Shown piece by piece: positions 17,293 to 17,314 of a stretch of 17,314 nt of DNA (the first letter of the stretch is position 1; every line of letters begins with the position of its first letter). The stretch comes from Aerococcus sp. UBA6277 (GTDB lineage Bacteria; Bacillota; Bacilli; Lactobacillales; Aerococcaceae): positions 1-17,314 of the forward strand of contig NZ_DJUR01000018.1 of NCBI RefSeq assembly GCF_002440555.1, given 5' to 3'. The translations under genes were made by a program, and so were the position numbers. Under the pieces are notes generated by a model, which worked only from the letters and a program-made list of their open reading frames with translations, did no database searches and had not been told where the DNA came from.

Positions 17293-17314
17293 GGGCTCTT
17301 CGTCAAATAGGACT
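17293..17314. mobile_element. possible terminal repeat of an ISL3-family element (edge of window)
   Basis: The window ends with GGGCTCTTCGTCAAATAGGA and two more bases. A GGCTCTT-GTCAAAT start is, as I remember it, typical of the terminal inverted repeats of ISL3-family insertion sequences in lactic acid bacteria. No transposase is seen because the window stops here. The call rests on resemblance only. Confidence 0.35.

Noticed and set aside
1..17314. CRISPR array, tRNA or rRNA genes, prophage or toxin-antitoxin module
   Set aside because: No regularly spaced repeats, no tRNA cloverleaf or rRNA sequence, and no phage or toxin-like reading frames were seen on either strand.

Overview
The window reads as ordinary chromosome from a low-GC Gram-positive bacterium of the order Lactobacillales. 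An Aerococcaceae or Carnobacteriaceae type is a guess, not a demonstrated placement. The grounds are AT-rich DNA with strong AGGAGG-type ribosome binding sites, the MurT/GatD lipid II amidation pair (a Gram-positive trait), a two-gene heterodimeric ABC exporter of the EfrAB/YfiBC type, and the orders tdk-prfA-prmC-sua5-glyA-upp and murA-epuA. The second of these is the arrangement known from streptococci.

Layout. Positions 1-24 look like the terminal repeat of an IS3-family element, and 25-185 holds no gene I can support. A leftward pair, 1848-186, encodes a lactonase-family beta-propeller and a flavin reductase-like FMN protein. It is divergent from a rightward group at 1998-6884: an AI-2E-family membrane permease, then the two overlapping halves of an ABC exporter. 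A perfect bidirectional terminator at 6901-6938 separates this group from a leftward operon, 9622-6959: murT, gatD and an SRAP (YedK/HMCES-like) protein. Between murT and tdk lie back-to-back sigma-A promoters. A rightward housekeeping series follows to 17233: tdk, prfA, prmC, sua5, glyA, upp, murA and an EpuA-like small membrane protein, closed by an intrinsic terminator at 17254-17290. The last 22 bases resemble the end of an ISL3-family insertion sequence, so the window may be bounded by two IS ends.

How the genes work together. murT/gatD amidate the stem glutamate of lipid II, and murA makes the first committed precursor of the same pathway. prfA encodes release factor 1 and prmC, which overlaps it by 8 bases, methylates the glutamine of its GGQ motif. 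sua5 supplies threonylcarbamoyl-AMP for tRNA t6A, another translation-fidelity step. tdk and upp are nucleoside and base salvage enzymes, and glyA makes the one-carbon units used for thymidylate and purines. The ABC pair shows complementary active-site decay: one consensus and one degenerate ATP site.

I found no convincing undescribed multi-gene system. The points most worth a second look are the U-tract-free hairpin that contains the upp promoter -35 box, the SRAP gene joined to the lipid II amidation operon, the lactonase/flavin reductase pair, and the possible IS ends at both edges.
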